Source: Bacillota bacterium (lineage in GTDB: Bacteria > Bacillota > Clostridia > Acetivibrionales > DTU013). From it: DNA of 64,000 nt. Below, piece after piece: positions 36,085 to 45,507 of this stretch. Under the pieces are notes generated by a model. It saw only the letters and a program-made list of their open reading frames with translations. It had not been told where the DNA came from and did no database searches. The translations under genes were made by a program, and so were the position numbers. How positions within the stretch are numbered: the first letter of the stretch is position 1; each line of letters starts with the position of its first letter. Where the stretch lies: NCBI GenBank assembly GCA_023433505.1, contig JAEZCO010000045.1:1-64000 (forward strand). Direction: 5' to 3'.

Positions 36085-37710
36085 TTATAAGGAATATTTT
36101 GAGGTTTGGATATAATTCGCCGGGGAGACGCCGAAATACTTCTTGAAGCATTTACCGAAATAGTTGGCGTCGGAATATCCCACCAGACCTGCAACGTCCT
36201 GGATATACTCGTTGCCCCGGTCAATGAGCTCCCTGGCCTTTTGCATTCTCGCCTCCGTCAGGAAATCATTCACCGTCATTCCGGTTTCGCGTTTGAAAAC
36301 GTTGCAGAGATAACTGTAATTACTGTATAAGTGCCTGGCCACATCTTCAATTCTCAGGTCCTCATTGCCGAAATTGTCCAGTATGTATTTCTTTACACTC
36401 TCCACAAGCCTGGCGGTTTTTGTGCTCTTGTTTCTGCCGACATATTGTATTGCATCCGTAAATAAATCACAGATACTCTTTTCAATCTCATCAAGGGTTT
36501 TAATGCGGTTTATTTCTTCCATCAAGCCCAGCAGTTTTTTCATTATTTCATTCTCATACTGCCTGGCTTCGGACAAATACTCAATACAGGTGGAAATCAT
36601 TTCGGTGCAGGTTATAAAAAGTATATCCGCAGGAAGCTTGAGCGTTTTTAGCTTTTGAAAAACCTGTCCTATCAGCTCCGATGCCCCGGCGGTATTTGCC
36701 AGACGCATTTCCATCAGAAGCTTGCCCCGCTGCTCCATGGCATAAACATTTCTGGCCAATCCCGAATCCGAAATGGAGGAGTACGGGGTAACTCTCTCAC
36801 CGCCAAGCACCACCATGCTTTTCAGCGCATAAAGGGCTTCCTTATAGGACACTGCAATACCCTCGATATCGCTGTAAACATTCCCTATTCCAATGGATAC
36901 AAAGAGCTTCATATATTTGCCGGCAGAATCCCTTATCCGTTCACAGGCTGCAGCGGCTTCATCACAATCCTTCACCTCGACCGTATTCTCAAAATGAAGA
37001 ATTAAACATATTCTCTCATCGTTATCATAGCATGTGACGTATTTAAAGGAATCACCCAGAATATCTGCGGCAATATTACCGGCTGCAAACAGACAAAGCT
37101 CCTTGTCTTCGTCCTTCCAGGCCGACTTATCCACCGACCCTATTTCCATCACTACAACCTGATAGCTCTCCGATCCCGGCTTGAGGCCCAGATAATCCAA
37201 CTTCTTCTGCCGATGCTCTTTGTCCAGCGGCAGGTTTCCCTGAAGCAGCATATTAAGCACGCGGTCCCTTATGACAGGCAAGTTTTCACTGACCTGCCTT
37301 TTTAAACTGTCCACCTCGATTTTGAAGCTTCTTTCCTTTTTGATGACATTGCCCAGATTCATAACCGTTTTTTCCAGCTCATCCCGTTTTACTGGTTTGA
37401 GAAGGTAATCGTAAATCCCAAGCTGCACAGCCTGCCTTGCATAGTTGAATTCATTGTACCCTGTGATAAAGATGATTTTCAAGGCGGAATCCATTTCCTT
37501 TACTGCCTGGACAAATTCCAGTCCGTCCATTACGGGCATATTGATGTCCACCAGGGCAATGTCGGGTTTTATTTCTTTTACTTTTTCCAGGGCTTCTCTG
37601 CCATTGCCGGCCTCACCGCAGATCTCCATGCCCAGGGTTTCCCACGGGAGCATTATTTTAAGCGCCTGACGGAAATAATATTCATCTTCGACCAATAATA
37701 TGCGTATCAT
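36085..37710 (-). CDS. YesN-type response regulator
   Basis: A 541-residue regulator. Receiver domain 1-120 (VEDEY, phospho-acceptor Asp55 in LVDINMP, Lys in LLKPVK), a middle region, and an AraC-type DNA-binding domain (about 440-541, with RIEDVARHLYSNYSYL and GYSDANYFGKCFKKYFG). It starts 30 bases after the YesM kinase stop, the normal order for such pairs. The ATG at 37710 has GAGGTG six bases upstream and is preferred to the GTG at 37719. The binding-protein gene downstream is the obvious target. Confidence 0.93.
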   Translation of the reverse strand: MIRILLVEDEYYFRQALKIMLPWETLGMEICGEAGNGREALEKVKEIKPDIALVDINMPVMDGLEFVQAVKEMDSALKIIFITGYNEFNYARQAVQLGIYDYLLKPVKRDELEKTVMNLGNVIKKERSFKIEVDSLKRQVSENLPVIRDRVLNMLLQGNLPLDKEHRQKKLDYLGLKPGSESYQVVVMEIGSVDKSAWKDEDKELCLFAAGNIAADILGDSFKYVTCYDNDERICLILHFENTVEVKDCDEAAAACERIRDSAGKYMKLFVSIGIGNVYSDIEGIAVSYKEALYALKSMVVLGGERVTPYSSISDSGLARNVYAMEQRGKLLMEMRLANTAGASELIGQVFQKLKTLKLPADILFITCTEMISTCIEYLSEARQYENEIMKKLLGLMEEINRIKTLDEIEKSICDLFTDAIQYVGRNKSTKTARLVESVKKYILDNFGNEDLRIEDVARHLYSNYSYLCNVFKRETGMTVNDFLTEARMQKARELIDRGNEYIQDVAGLVGYSDANYFGKCFKKYFGVSPANYIQTSKYSL

Positions 37711-37740
37711 CTGCAGCACCTCACACTCTATGTTGCCAGT

Positions 37741-39489
37741 TCAGGATTCGACCATGGGAATATAAACGCTGACCCGTGTAAACTTTCCTGCTTCACTGTC
37801 AATATGCAGGCCAAACCGCTCCCCGTAAAACAGCTTGAGCCGCGCATCAACGCTTGCCGCTCCAAAGCTGTCATGCTGCCCGGTTAAACCGTTTCCCTTC
37901 AAAATACTTTCAATCTTGTCAGGCGGTATTCCTACGCCGTCGTCAAAGACCTCTATCAGGATGTAGTCTTCCTGCCGGCAGCCTTTTACAGAAAGAAAAC
38001 CCATTCTCTCCTTAGGCTTGAGTCCATGATAAATGGAGTTTTCAACAAGAGGCTGTAATGTAAGCTTTGGAATCCTGCATTTCATAATCTCTTCATCAAA
38101 ATCCACTTTAAAATCCAGCTGCTGGGCATATCTGAATTTCAGAATCGAGAGATAGCTGACTGTGAGCTTTGCTTCTTCACCGATTGTAATGATTTCTTTT
38201 CCCCTGCTTAATGAAAGCCTGTAAAAATCAGCTAAAGATTCCGCGGCTTTTATGGCATTATCCTTCATATCCAGCAGGATGAAGGAGATGATGGTCTCCA
38301 GGGTGTTATAGAGAAAATGCGGCTTGACCTGGTATTGCAGAAGCTTCAGCTCACTTTCCCTCCTGAATCTTTGCTCCCGGTATATGTCGTCCATAAGTCC
38401 CGTGACCCTGTCCATCAAATTGTTAAACCCTTTTCCCAGCATCCCGATTTCATCCGAGCATGTGAAATCTACCCGGGTCTCCAGCCTGTCCTGCTTGATT
38501 TCATTCATGACCCTCACAAGCTTCAGTATGGGCTTTGAGATGGTATAAGAGAGGATATAGGAAACAACAAAGGCAACGGCCAGGCAAAATACTCCCACCA
38601 CGAGGATAATCCATGTATTCCTCTGATTTTCGGAGACGACGGATTTCATGGATTTAAGGCTGACAAGCTTCCAGCCAAGCCTTTCTATTCCTCCGCTCAT
38701 GGAAAGATATCCTTTGTTATACGCCGACGCGTCAAACTTGTGATACAAATCCGACTTATCCTGAGAGGATATGATCTGTTCATCCCCGTCGACAATTAAG
38801 AACCGGTCATCCTTGTCCACCATATCGCCCTGATAAATGGATGAAATCTCTCTTTCATTTACAAAAAGAATAACCATGCCGAGAGTTTCCCCTGAGCTGA
38901 CATGGATAACGGCTTTAGAGACTGCAAAAACATTCTCTTCCGACCCGTTGCTGTACTTGAGCTTCATCAGCCCGGACCATACGGGTTTTTGCCTGTTCAG
39001 TATCTGATTGAGGTGCACCCTGTCGAATATCCTGTAAATGCTTGATTCATCCAGAGGATCTCCAGTGATGAATATGCCCCCGTTGGTCATAACTCCGGCA
39101 TGCCTTATCATTGTGGCCGGATATTTTACATAACTTAAAGTACTGCTGATCACTGTCTTGATCTGTATTTGTACAACGGGATCCTCCGCCTTGCCGCCAT
39201 TGATTGCAAGCTCGTTCTGCAGCCTGTTGTCCATGGCGGAAACTTTACTGAAGCTTTCTATGGCGTTTACCATGTTCAATATGTTCTTTTCGACCAGCGT
39301 CAGCTCCCGTTGGGCATTTTTTGAGGCTTTCTGCATATTGGTATTTGTAGAAATAATATTGGTAATCAGCGCAAGGGTAAACAATGCCAGCGTAATGACA
39401 ACCGCGCTGGATATAAAAATCCTTCTTTTGATGGGGATATTCCTATAATAAGATACGATGGGCAAAAAAAATCTGCTTATAATAATCAC
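37741..39489 (-). CDS. YesM-type sensor histidine kinase
   Basis: A 582-residue membrane kinase. Transmembrane helices at about 25-48 and 290-315 flank an extracellular sensor (dCache-like) region; then a HAMP segment, the phospho-acceptor box QVKPHFLYNTLE (near 391), and an ATPase domain with LQPLVENSIYHGL and DDGVGIPPD. It starts with GTG; the ribosome site (AGGGATAT) is weak. It partners the YesN regulator immediately downstream and probably senses an oligosaccharide or its loaded binding protein. Confidence 0.92.
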   Translation of the reverse strand: MIIISRFFLPIVSYYRNIPIKRRIFISSAVVITLALFTLALITNIISTNTNMQKASKNAQRELTLVEKNILNMVNAIESFSKVSAMDNRLQNELAINGGKAEDPVVQIQIKTVISSTLSYVKYPATMIRHAGVMTNGGIFITGDPLDESSIYRIFDRVHLNQILNRQKPVWSGLMKLKYSNGSEENVFAVSKAVIHVSSGETLGMVILFVNEREISSIYQGDMVDKDDRFLIVDGDEQIISSQDKSDLYHKFDASAYNKGYLSMSGGIERLGWKLVSLKSMKSVVSENQRNTWIILVVGVFCLAVAFVVSYILSYTISKPILKLVRVMNEIKQDRLETRVDFTCSDEIGMLGKGFNNLMDRVTGLMDDIYREQRFRRESELKLLQYQVKPHFLYNTLETIISFILLDMKDNAIKAAESLADFYRLSLSRGKEIITIGEEAKLTVSYLSILKFRYAQQLDFKVDFDEEIMKCRIPKLTLQPLVENSIYHGLKPKERMGFLSVKGCRQEDYILIEVFDDGVGIPPDKIESILKGNGLTGQHDSFGAASVDARLKLFYGERFGLHIDSEAGKFTRVSVYIPMVES

Positions 39490-39530
39490 ATATCCCTATT
39501 CTGAATTTGTTATAGGTGCCAGCTCACCCG

Positions 39531-41333
39531 CTAACTTTCGATAAGATCGATGCCCACCATTTTCATCAGGTACCTGGCATTGGTGCTGCTGCACCTCCCG
39601 GACCTGACCTTGTAATCAAACAGGATCTCATTATTCGAATACTTTTCGGTGAAATGATAATTTACGATCCTGCCGCTTTCATTCTTTTCAAGGTCGCACA
39701 GGTCAAAATCGTGGGTTGAAATGAGCCCTATGATCCAGTGCTTATTCAAGTTGAGCAGAACATTTTTAGCTCCAGTATACCGGTCTTTGGAATTGGTACC
39801 TCGAAATACCTCGTCAATGAGGAAAATCATGGGCTTTTGCGCCTTTGAATCATTGATGATCCGCTTGATGCGCAATAACTCCGCATAAAAAGTGGATATC
39901 CCGCTGTTCAGATCGTCTCCCAATCGCATAGACGTGTAGATATCCATAACAGAACATTGGAATTTATTTGCACATACAGCGGCGCCTGCATAGGCCAATA
40001 CGAGGTTAATCCCTATAGTCCGCAGCAATGTTGACTTTCCGGACATATTGGACCCGGTGATTATGCAAATCCGGTCCTCCATATCAAAATTGTTGCTGAC
40101 CCTTTTTGTCCCGACAATCAGCGGATGCCCCATCTCATTTGCCGTTACCGACACTTTGTTCTCCGCTATGTCCGGAATTGTCCACCCGGGATTTATTTGC
40201 GAAAGCAGAGCCAGACTCGATAAAGCTTCCAACTTGCCGATACTGTCAAGCCATCCCCGCAGCGAAGCACCCGATTGCTCTTTCCAGCTTTCAAGCGCCA
40301 GTATGCAGTGAAAATTCCAGAATAAAAACACATTCAAGATCAGATAAAACAGAAAATTGTTGCCGAATTCCACGGCATTGACAATGTTCTCCAGGGTTTT
40401 CATCTGCTTTAAGGCAGTTTTGTTTTTATGCATAAAAGACACTTTGATCTCAGACAGGTATTTGTCCTTAAAATCTTCATTTTCAATGACTGTGAGCAAA
40501 TTCTCAAAATCCTGGATCTTTCTATGATAGGCGTAGATATTTTTTAGGGTGAAGCTCGTTTTATACCCGATGAGGTTTATAATTGACTGTATTATCAGCA
40601 AAGCAAAGGGTATCAGGTAGGATACGGACCTGTCAATAAGACAGAGGATAATTGACGTCAATGTAAGCAGGGGGAGAATATAAAAAACATAGGAGAGCCA
40701 TGCAGTCCCCCATAGCCTCGACTTATCCTCAAAATACCCCAGCATCTCCTCGGGGTTTTCCGATATTTTCGGGGCGTTCATCCCTTCGCCTTGGAGATTC
40801 TGGCAGAAATCGATTTTACCTGCCAGCTCCGAAATGGCCCGCTGCCTTTTCCGGATTTCCTCCGGCCTTTTATCGGGATTTTCCAGCAGCTTTCGCAAGT
40901 TTTCCTTTCCATGCCAGGTATTGGCGCAATTGATCATCTGGTACAGGGAGGTATGCCCGAAAATATCCAGATCCGAGGTATAGGGATTCTTGGTATCCAT
41001 ATATTCCATCCCATCCCCCGTGAAACTGGTCCAGGTCCCATCCATTCTACTCAGACACATTGCATTTATTTGGATCAGATTGCCATACCGCTTTGACGCT
41101 TTGATCACCGCTTCATGCCTGAAAATAAGAATTACGAAAGCCGCAAGTGCAATGAAGGACACAAGGAAGCCATAAGCTGTGCTGACATATAAAAAAGCCA
41201 GCGTGGCAAGTATTGCTCCGCCAATAAAAACGAAAAGCCTCATATTGCTGAGCAGATTGGATCTGGCGTCCAGTTTGCTTTTTGCTCCGGTATATTCCTT
41301 TATTCTATTTGCGTATATTTCTTCAGGGTTCAT
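39531..41333 (-). CDS. membrane-anchored MutS-like ATPase
   Basis: A 600-residue protein. Two pairs of transmembrane helices are predicted (about 28-70 and 210-260), followed by a MutS lever/core-like region and a C-terminal MutS ATPase domain: Walker A GSNMSGKST (near 430), an STFYAELLRIK helix, Walker B IFLIDEVFRGTN (near 503) and STHD (near 539). The mismatch-recognition domain of MutS1 is absent and there is no Smr nuclease domain. Proteins of this type are found in Firmicutes but have no established role. It has its own promoter, which resembles the chemoreceptor promoter upstream. Confidence 0.85.
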   Translation of the reverse strand: MNPEEIYANRIKEYTGAKSKLDARSNLLSNMRLFVFIGGAILATLAFLYVSTAYGFLVSFIALAAFVILIFRHEAVIKASKRYGNLIQINAMCLSRMDGTWTSFTGDGMEYMDTKNPYTSDLDIFGHTSLYQMINCANTWHGKENLRKLLENPDKRPEEIRKRQRAISELAGKIDFCQNLQGEGMNAPKISENPEEMLGYFEDKSRLWGTAWLSYVFYILPLLTLTSIILCLIDRSVSYLIPFALLIIQSIINLIGYKTSFTLKNIYAYHRKIQDFENLLTVIENEDFKDKYLSEIKVSFMHKNKTALKQMKTLENIVNAVEFGNNFLFYLILNVFLFWNFHCILALESWKEQSGASLRGWLDSIGKLEALSSLALLSQINPGWTIPDIAENKVSVTANEMGHPLIVGTKRVSNNFDMEDRICIITGSNMSGKSTLLRTIGINLVLAYAGAAVCANKFQCSVMDIYTSMRLGDDLNSGISTFYAELLRIKRIINDSKAQKPMIFLIDEVFRGTNSKDRYTGAKNVLLNLNKHWIIGLISTHDFDLCDLEKNESGRIVNYHFTEKYSNNEILFDYKVRSGRCSSTNARYLMKMVGIDLIES

Positions 41334-41342
41334 CGCTTTATC

Positions 41343-41402
41343 TTTTCCACTTTTCTAAAGTATTTTCCCATTTATTATAGGTTATTTCTGGAAATCTGAC
41401 AA
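41343..41402 (-). promoter_or_regulatory. promoter of the MutS-like gene
   Basis: Minus strand: TTGTCA (41397-41402), 17-base spacer, TATAAT (41374-41379). About 20 bases downstream is AAAAGTGGAAAA (41343-41354). The same 12-mer and flanking bases occur at the same spacing in the chemoreceptor promoter (43048-43108). Confidence 0.7.
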
Positions 41403-41420
41403 CACTTATCGCAATGATCG

Positions 41421-42947
41421 CTAATTGTCCCCGACGGCCTCAAGCAATCCGGAGGAAATGGAATTAATATGATTCACCGAAGAGGCTACCTGCTGCATGG
41501 AGGCAAGCTGCTGCTCCGAAGCCGCAGCAATTTCCTGGAGCTCAACCATATTGTTATGGTTGATATCTCTGATATCATGCACAATACCGACGATCCTTCC
41601 GCTTCCGTCGGCGACAGCGCTGGTGGCGCGGCTTACCTCCTGAACCTTTTCATTCATTTTCAAGCCAGCCTCGGATACCTTTCCGAAGGTTTCGCCGGCC
41701 ATGTTTATTATTCTAAGCCCCTTATCCGCCATCCCGGAGTTTTTATCCATAGCGGCCACCGCTTTCTCGGTATCGTCTATCACGTCCTTTATCAGCTTGG
41801 CAATATCTTTGGTCGCTTTCTCCGACTGCTCCGCCAATGCGCGTATTTCACTGGCAACAACGGCAAATCCCTTCCCCTGCTCTCCCGCCCTGGCGGATTC
41901 AATGGCCGCGTTTAAGGCAAGGAGGTTTGTCTGGCCGGATATCCCGGAAATAACGGACACAATTTTTCCGATTTCATTGGACCGGGTGCCCAGCCGTTCA
42001 ATAATCCGCCTGCTTTCATTGGTTACAGTGTCAATCTCCCTCATGGAATCGACAGCCTCCTTGATGGCGGCTCCGCTCTCCTGGGTCAGACTGCTCAGAT
42101 TTTTTGAAATATCGGCAATCAGGCTTCCCTGATGGGCTACCTTGTTCAGGCTTTCCGAAATGCCTTCGACGGCAGCCGCAGCTTCATCTACCAGCTTAAG
42201 GGTATTCTCGGAACCGCCGGCGATCCTGGCGGTGTTTCCGGCGATCTGCTCATTTGCTTTTGTGGTGTGGTCGGTGATCTCCGACAGCTGTTTCACCGAC
42301 TCAACCAATACGTTGGAGACCTCCTGGGATTTATCGCTAACTGTCATCAGCTTGTCCAGCATCCTTTTTTGATCCGCTGCCCCTACCACATTTTTCAGCA
42401 TTCCCCGGGTCCTTTTGGACAGAACGATGAAGATCAAGGCCAATGCGATAAGCTCTATATCTCTGGGAATAATGCCATAGACCAATAGCTGGAAGCTGTT
42501 TTCGTAATTGTTGTCCGTAACGCCATTGAAGCCATACCCCAGCATCTGTCCTGCCGAGACTGCCGCAACGGAAAACAGTACGGCATACCAGCTAAGGCTT
42601 CTTGAAAAATAGAGACTGGCAATCGCTATGGGATATACAAAAAGAAGAATGACGTTACTGGATAAAAAAACGCTAAGCGTCGCCACCATCACTGCCGCAA
42701 TCGAGACGACCAGATATTTCACTCCCCTGTTGTCCAGCTTAAAAACAAAAATCAGAAGGGCAGGCACAATCAGCAGAATCGTGGCTACCGACATGGCAAT
42801 GGTCATCGTCGTCAAAGCTACTGCAAATATTCCAAGCAGGTTCAAAGTATAAACAAGTACTATAAAGGATATGGTCACCAGCATAATTTTGGCTGCCAGC
42901 CGGTTTGCTTCGTATTCGTTCCTTTCAAGAATGCCATTGTCTTTCAT
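41421..42947 (-). CDS. methyl-accepting chemotaxis protein with six-helix N-terminus
   Basis: A 508-residue chemoreceptor-type signalling protein. Residues about 20-190 form some six transmembrane helices with almost no extracellular domain, and no clear HAMP domain follows. The C-terminal part is a long coiled coil with the highly conserved tip (GQTNLLALNAAIESARAGE, then GKGFAVVASEIRALAEQSE). The signal is therefore likely sensed within the membrane or in the cytosol. The ATG at 42947 is chosen for the GGGGGG site; 14 more codons are open upstream. No other chemotaxis genes are nearby. Confidence 0.92.
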   Translation of the reverse strand: MKDNGILERNEYEANRLAAKIMLVTISFIVLVYTLNLLGIFAVALTTMTIAMSVATILLIVPALLIFVFKLDNRGVKYLVVSIAAVMVATLSVFLSSNVILLFVYPIAIASLYFSRSLSWYAVLFSVAAVSAGQMLGYGFNGVTDNNYENSFQLLVYGIIPRDIELIALALIFIVLSKRTRGMLKNVVGAADQKRMLDKLMTVSDKSQEVSNVLVESVKQLSEITDHTTKANEQIAGNTARIAGGSENTLKLVDEAAAAVEGISESLNKVAHQGSLIADISKNLSSLTQESGAAIKEAVDSMREIDTVTNESRRIIERLGTRSNEIGKIVSVISGISGQTNLLALNAAIESARAGEQGKGFAVVASEIRALAEQSEKATKDIAKLIKDVIDDTEKAVAAMDKNSGMADKGLRIINMAGETFGKVSEAGLKMNEKVQEVSRATSAVADGSGRIVGIVHDIRDINHNNMVELQEIAAASEQQLASMQQVASSVNHINSISSGLLEAVGDN

Positions 42948-43014
42948 TTTCGTACCCCCCTGAAGATTATTTAATAAAATCGATTTCACCGTTTACTTAA
43001 GGAATAGGCATTAG

Positions 43015-43108
43015 CAGTATTGTACAATACTGGCCCTGTTTCATTCCTTTTCCACTTTTTTCAACATATTTCACCATCTATTATAGGTTAATTTGGAAAA
43101 AACCTCAA
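43015..43108 (-). promoter_or_regulatory. promoter region of the chemoreceptor gene
   Basis: Minus strand: TTGAGG (43103-43108), 17-base spacer, TATAAT (43080-43085), then AAAAGTGGAAAA (43048-43059) as in the MutS-like promoter. Further downstream lies a perfect 18-bp palindrome (43015-43032, core ATTGTACAAT), which could bind a dimeric regulator. Another palindrome, AGCGTTAACGCT, lies at 43157-43168. The 319-base gap holds no gene that I can support. Confidence 0.6.
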
Positions 43109-43180
43109 CATAAAGATGCAAGAATCCGCCCATATCGACCTGACGGCTCATCTTTAAGCGTTAACGCTAATGCGGAAAAC

Positions 43181-43213
43181 ATAAAGCCGGAAGGTTAACC
43201 TATCCGGCTTTAT
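43181..43213 (-). terminator. terminator of ychF
   Basis: 11-bp perfect arms (ATAAAGCCGGA at 43181-43191 and its complement at 43203-43213), loop 11 bases, followed on the minus strand by GTTTTCC. Confidence 0.6.
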
Positions 43214-43266
43214 ATATCGTAAACGGACCATATATGCGTAAGTTAATATTTAGTCCCTGTATACCT

Positions 43267-44343
43267 TTACACATTAAATCTGAAATTGATAATATCTCCG
43301 TCTTCAATGACGGATTCCTTGCCTTCGAGGCGCATCAGCCCCTTTTCCTTGATCTTGTGCATGCTGCCGAGGCTTTCAAAATCAGCATACTTTATCACTT
43401 CAGCACGGATGAACCCGCGTTCAATGTCGGAATGGATTTTGCCGCCGGCGGCTTTTGCCGTCGTACCCTTTTTAATGGTCCATGCCCGCACTTCATCCTC
43501 TCCTACGGTCAGAAAGGATATCAGTCCCAGATAATCATACAGTGCCGTGGCGAGCCTCGCGATTCCCAACTCCTGTATGCCAAGGTCTTCCATAAAGAGC
43601 TTCCGGTCTTCTTCCTCCAACTGGCTGATTTCCAGTTCGGTTTTCGCACAAACCTCAACCACGGGTATGCGCTTTTCGAAAGCATATTTTTCCACCTCGG
43701 CTTTTTTATCATACCGGCCTGACCTGAACTGCTCCTCATCCAGGTTCATCAGCAGGATCATGGGCCTCTCCGTTAAAAAGTTGAAGGTTTTCAGATAAGC
43801 CTTCTCCCCATCGTCCAGCTCCAGGCTGTGAATCAGCTTTCCGCCTTCGAGGCAGTCCTTGCATTTTTTAAGGACCGCAAGCTCCTCCAGCAGCTCCTTT
43901 CCCGACTTTTTGCCCGACTCGATCCTCTGGATCCGGGTGTCGATGATGGCAAGATCGGCAAAGAGCAGCTCCATATTGATCGTCTCAATATCCCTGATGG
44001 GGTCGATGCTTCCGTCGGAATGAATGACACTGTCCTCTCTGAACACCCGGACTGCATGGACCAGAGCGTCAACGGCCCTTACGGCCTCGAGGAAATGAGC
44101 TGCCGAGGTGCTGCCGCCCTGCGTGATCCCATGGATATCAATAAGGTCCAGGGCGGCATAGGTTATCTTTTTGGGTTTGAAGATGCCTGAAAGGTAATCG
44201 ATTCTGGGGTCATGAATCCGGGCGGTGCCGAGGTTGGCCTCCGTCTTTCCCGGTGAGGCGCCGGAGGTTCCCGCACTCTGGGTCATGAGATTGAAAAACG
44301 TGGTTTTGCCTGTCAAGGGAAGTCCAATAAATCCGATTTTCAA
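43267..44343 (-). CDS. ychF: YchF-like P-loop NTPase (Obg family)
   Basis: A 358-residue Obg-family NTPase. G1 is GLPLTGKTTFFN (residues 6-17), the NLDE motif (near 200) replaces the usual NKxD guanine-binding motif, and a C-terminal TGS domain (about 275-358) ends KESVIEDGDIINFRFNV. YchF proteins bind ATP in preference to GTP and associate with ribosomes and stress responses. It is slightly shorter in its middle region than E. coli YchF. A near-consensus promoter lies upstream and a terminator downstream, so it is a single-gene unit. Confidence 0.85.
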   Translation of the reverse strand: MKIGFIGLPLTGKTTFFNLMTQSAGTSGASPGKTEANLGTARIHDPRIDYLSGIFKPKKITYAALDLIDIHGITQGGSTSAAHFLEAVRAVDALVHAVRVFREDSVIHSDGSIDPIRDIETINMELLFADLAIIDTRIQRIESGKKSGKELLEELAVLKKCKDCLEGGKLIHSLELDDGEKAYLKTFNFLTERPMILLMNLDEEQFRSGRYDKKAEVEKYAFEKRIPVVEVCAKTELEISQLEEEDRKLFMEDLGIQELGIARLATALYDYLGLISFLTVGEDEVRAWTIKKGTTAKAAGGKIHSDIERGFIRAEVIKYADFESLGSMHKIKEKGLMRLEGKESVIEDGDIINFRFNV

Positions 44344-44374
44344 ATTTATCCCACCTTTCCAGTTGTATACCTAA

Positions 44375-44403
44375 ATTATACTTTTTGAAACGGGGATATA
44401 CAA
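44375..44403 (-). promoter_or_regulatory. promoter of ychF
   Basis: Minus strand: TTGTAT (44398-44403), 17-base spacer, TATAAT (44375-44380). Confidence 0.6.
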
Positions 44404-44572
44404 CATTTTCCACGCAAATTTTCTTTTTCGGCCCGATTTAATGGAAGATAGACTTTGAGACAAGGATGTAGCTCGCCCTTCCCGGCTTAGCGCCCAGGAT
44501 AAATCTATCCAAATTTTTATCCCTATGGTAAAATAAACTGGATGTATTCGGGGCTATTTTATGGAGGAAACC

Positions 44573-45403
44573 GTGAAAATAAAGGATCTTTTTTTTCATA
44601 TCCATTACTGCAATTCCATGCAATTTAAATCTGGCAAATATTCGAAAAAAGTGTCCAGAACCCTTCAGCATCATGAGCTCGGTTTTATTGCAGGCGGAAA
44701 AGGTACCTTTGCAATTGAGAACAAAAGGTATCCGTTTAAAGAGGGCATGCTGTTTTATGTTTGTCCCAATGTGCCGCATTTCTTTGAAGCAGACATCGAC
44801 GATCCCGGAATTTTTCTGTCGGTGCATTTCAGTTACGCCCATGTAAGCTTCAACGACGGCCGGTGGGATGTAAAAAGCGAGCCCGAAGCCCTCCTCCCGC
44901 TGAACTCCGCACAGGAGCTAAAGGATTATTATGCCATTGAGGACAGTTTCAAGAAATTAGTTGACAGCTGGAACGCAAAACTACCGGGATATGAGTTTGC
45001 TGCCCGGACCCTGCTGCAGCAATTACTGATTGCAATTTATCAAAATGTACGAAAGCAGAAACAGAATTACTCCGCTTCCGTAAAAGTGGATAAAGTCATT
45101 CAATACATGCAGCAAAATATCAAAGAAAGAGTTACCATGCCCCAATTGTCAGAGCTGGTGCAGCTATCCCCTTCCTATCTGTCCAGAGCTTTTAAAGAGG
45201 CTACCGGCTATTCCGCCATCGAGTATTTCAACAAGATTAAAATCGATAAAGCAAAAGAACAGCTGATGGAAGGCGATAAAAAAATTAAGGAGGTAGCACG
45301 GACCCTTGGCTTCATTGATGAGTTTTATTTCAGCAGGACCTTTAAAAGGATTGAAGGGATAAGCCCCTCCGAATTTTACAGCAGAAATGTCCATGGAGTA
45401 TAG
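44573..45403 (+). CDS. AraC-family regulator with cupin N-terminus
   Basis: A 276-residue regulator. The N-terminal part (about 20-100: GFIAGGKGTFAIENKRYPF, LFYVCPNVPHFF) is a cupin-type ligand-binding domain, and the C-terminus (about 178-276) holds the AraC double helix-turn-helix: MPQLSELVQLSPSYLSRAFKE and EVARTLGFIDEFYFSRTFKR. I chose GTG at 44573 because GGAGG lies five bases before it; ATG at 44561 is the alternative. It reads toward the MFS and MBL genes and may control them, but a sugar ligand is also possible. Confidence 0.88.
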   Translation: MKIKDLFFHIHYCNSMQFKSGKYSKKVSRTLQHHELGFIAGGKGTFAIENKRYPFKEGMLFYVCPNVPHFFEADIDDPGIFLSVHFSYAHVSFNDGRWDVKSEPEALLPLNSAQELKDYYAIEDSFKKLVDSWNAKLPGYEFAARTLLQQLLIAIYQNVRKQKQNYSASVKVDKVIQYMQQNIKERVTMPQLSELVQLSPSYLSRAFKEATGYSAIEYFNKIKIDKAKEQLMEGDKKIKEVARTLGFIDEFYFSRTFKRIEGISPSEFYSRNVHGV

Positions 45404-45507
45404 TATAATGCATGGTATAAAGCCATCTTTCAGGATAAAATAAGGATGTTATTATTTATTGCTTCCTGTAAGGGAATAGATGTATTTCAGAAAGAAGGCT
45501 TATATAC

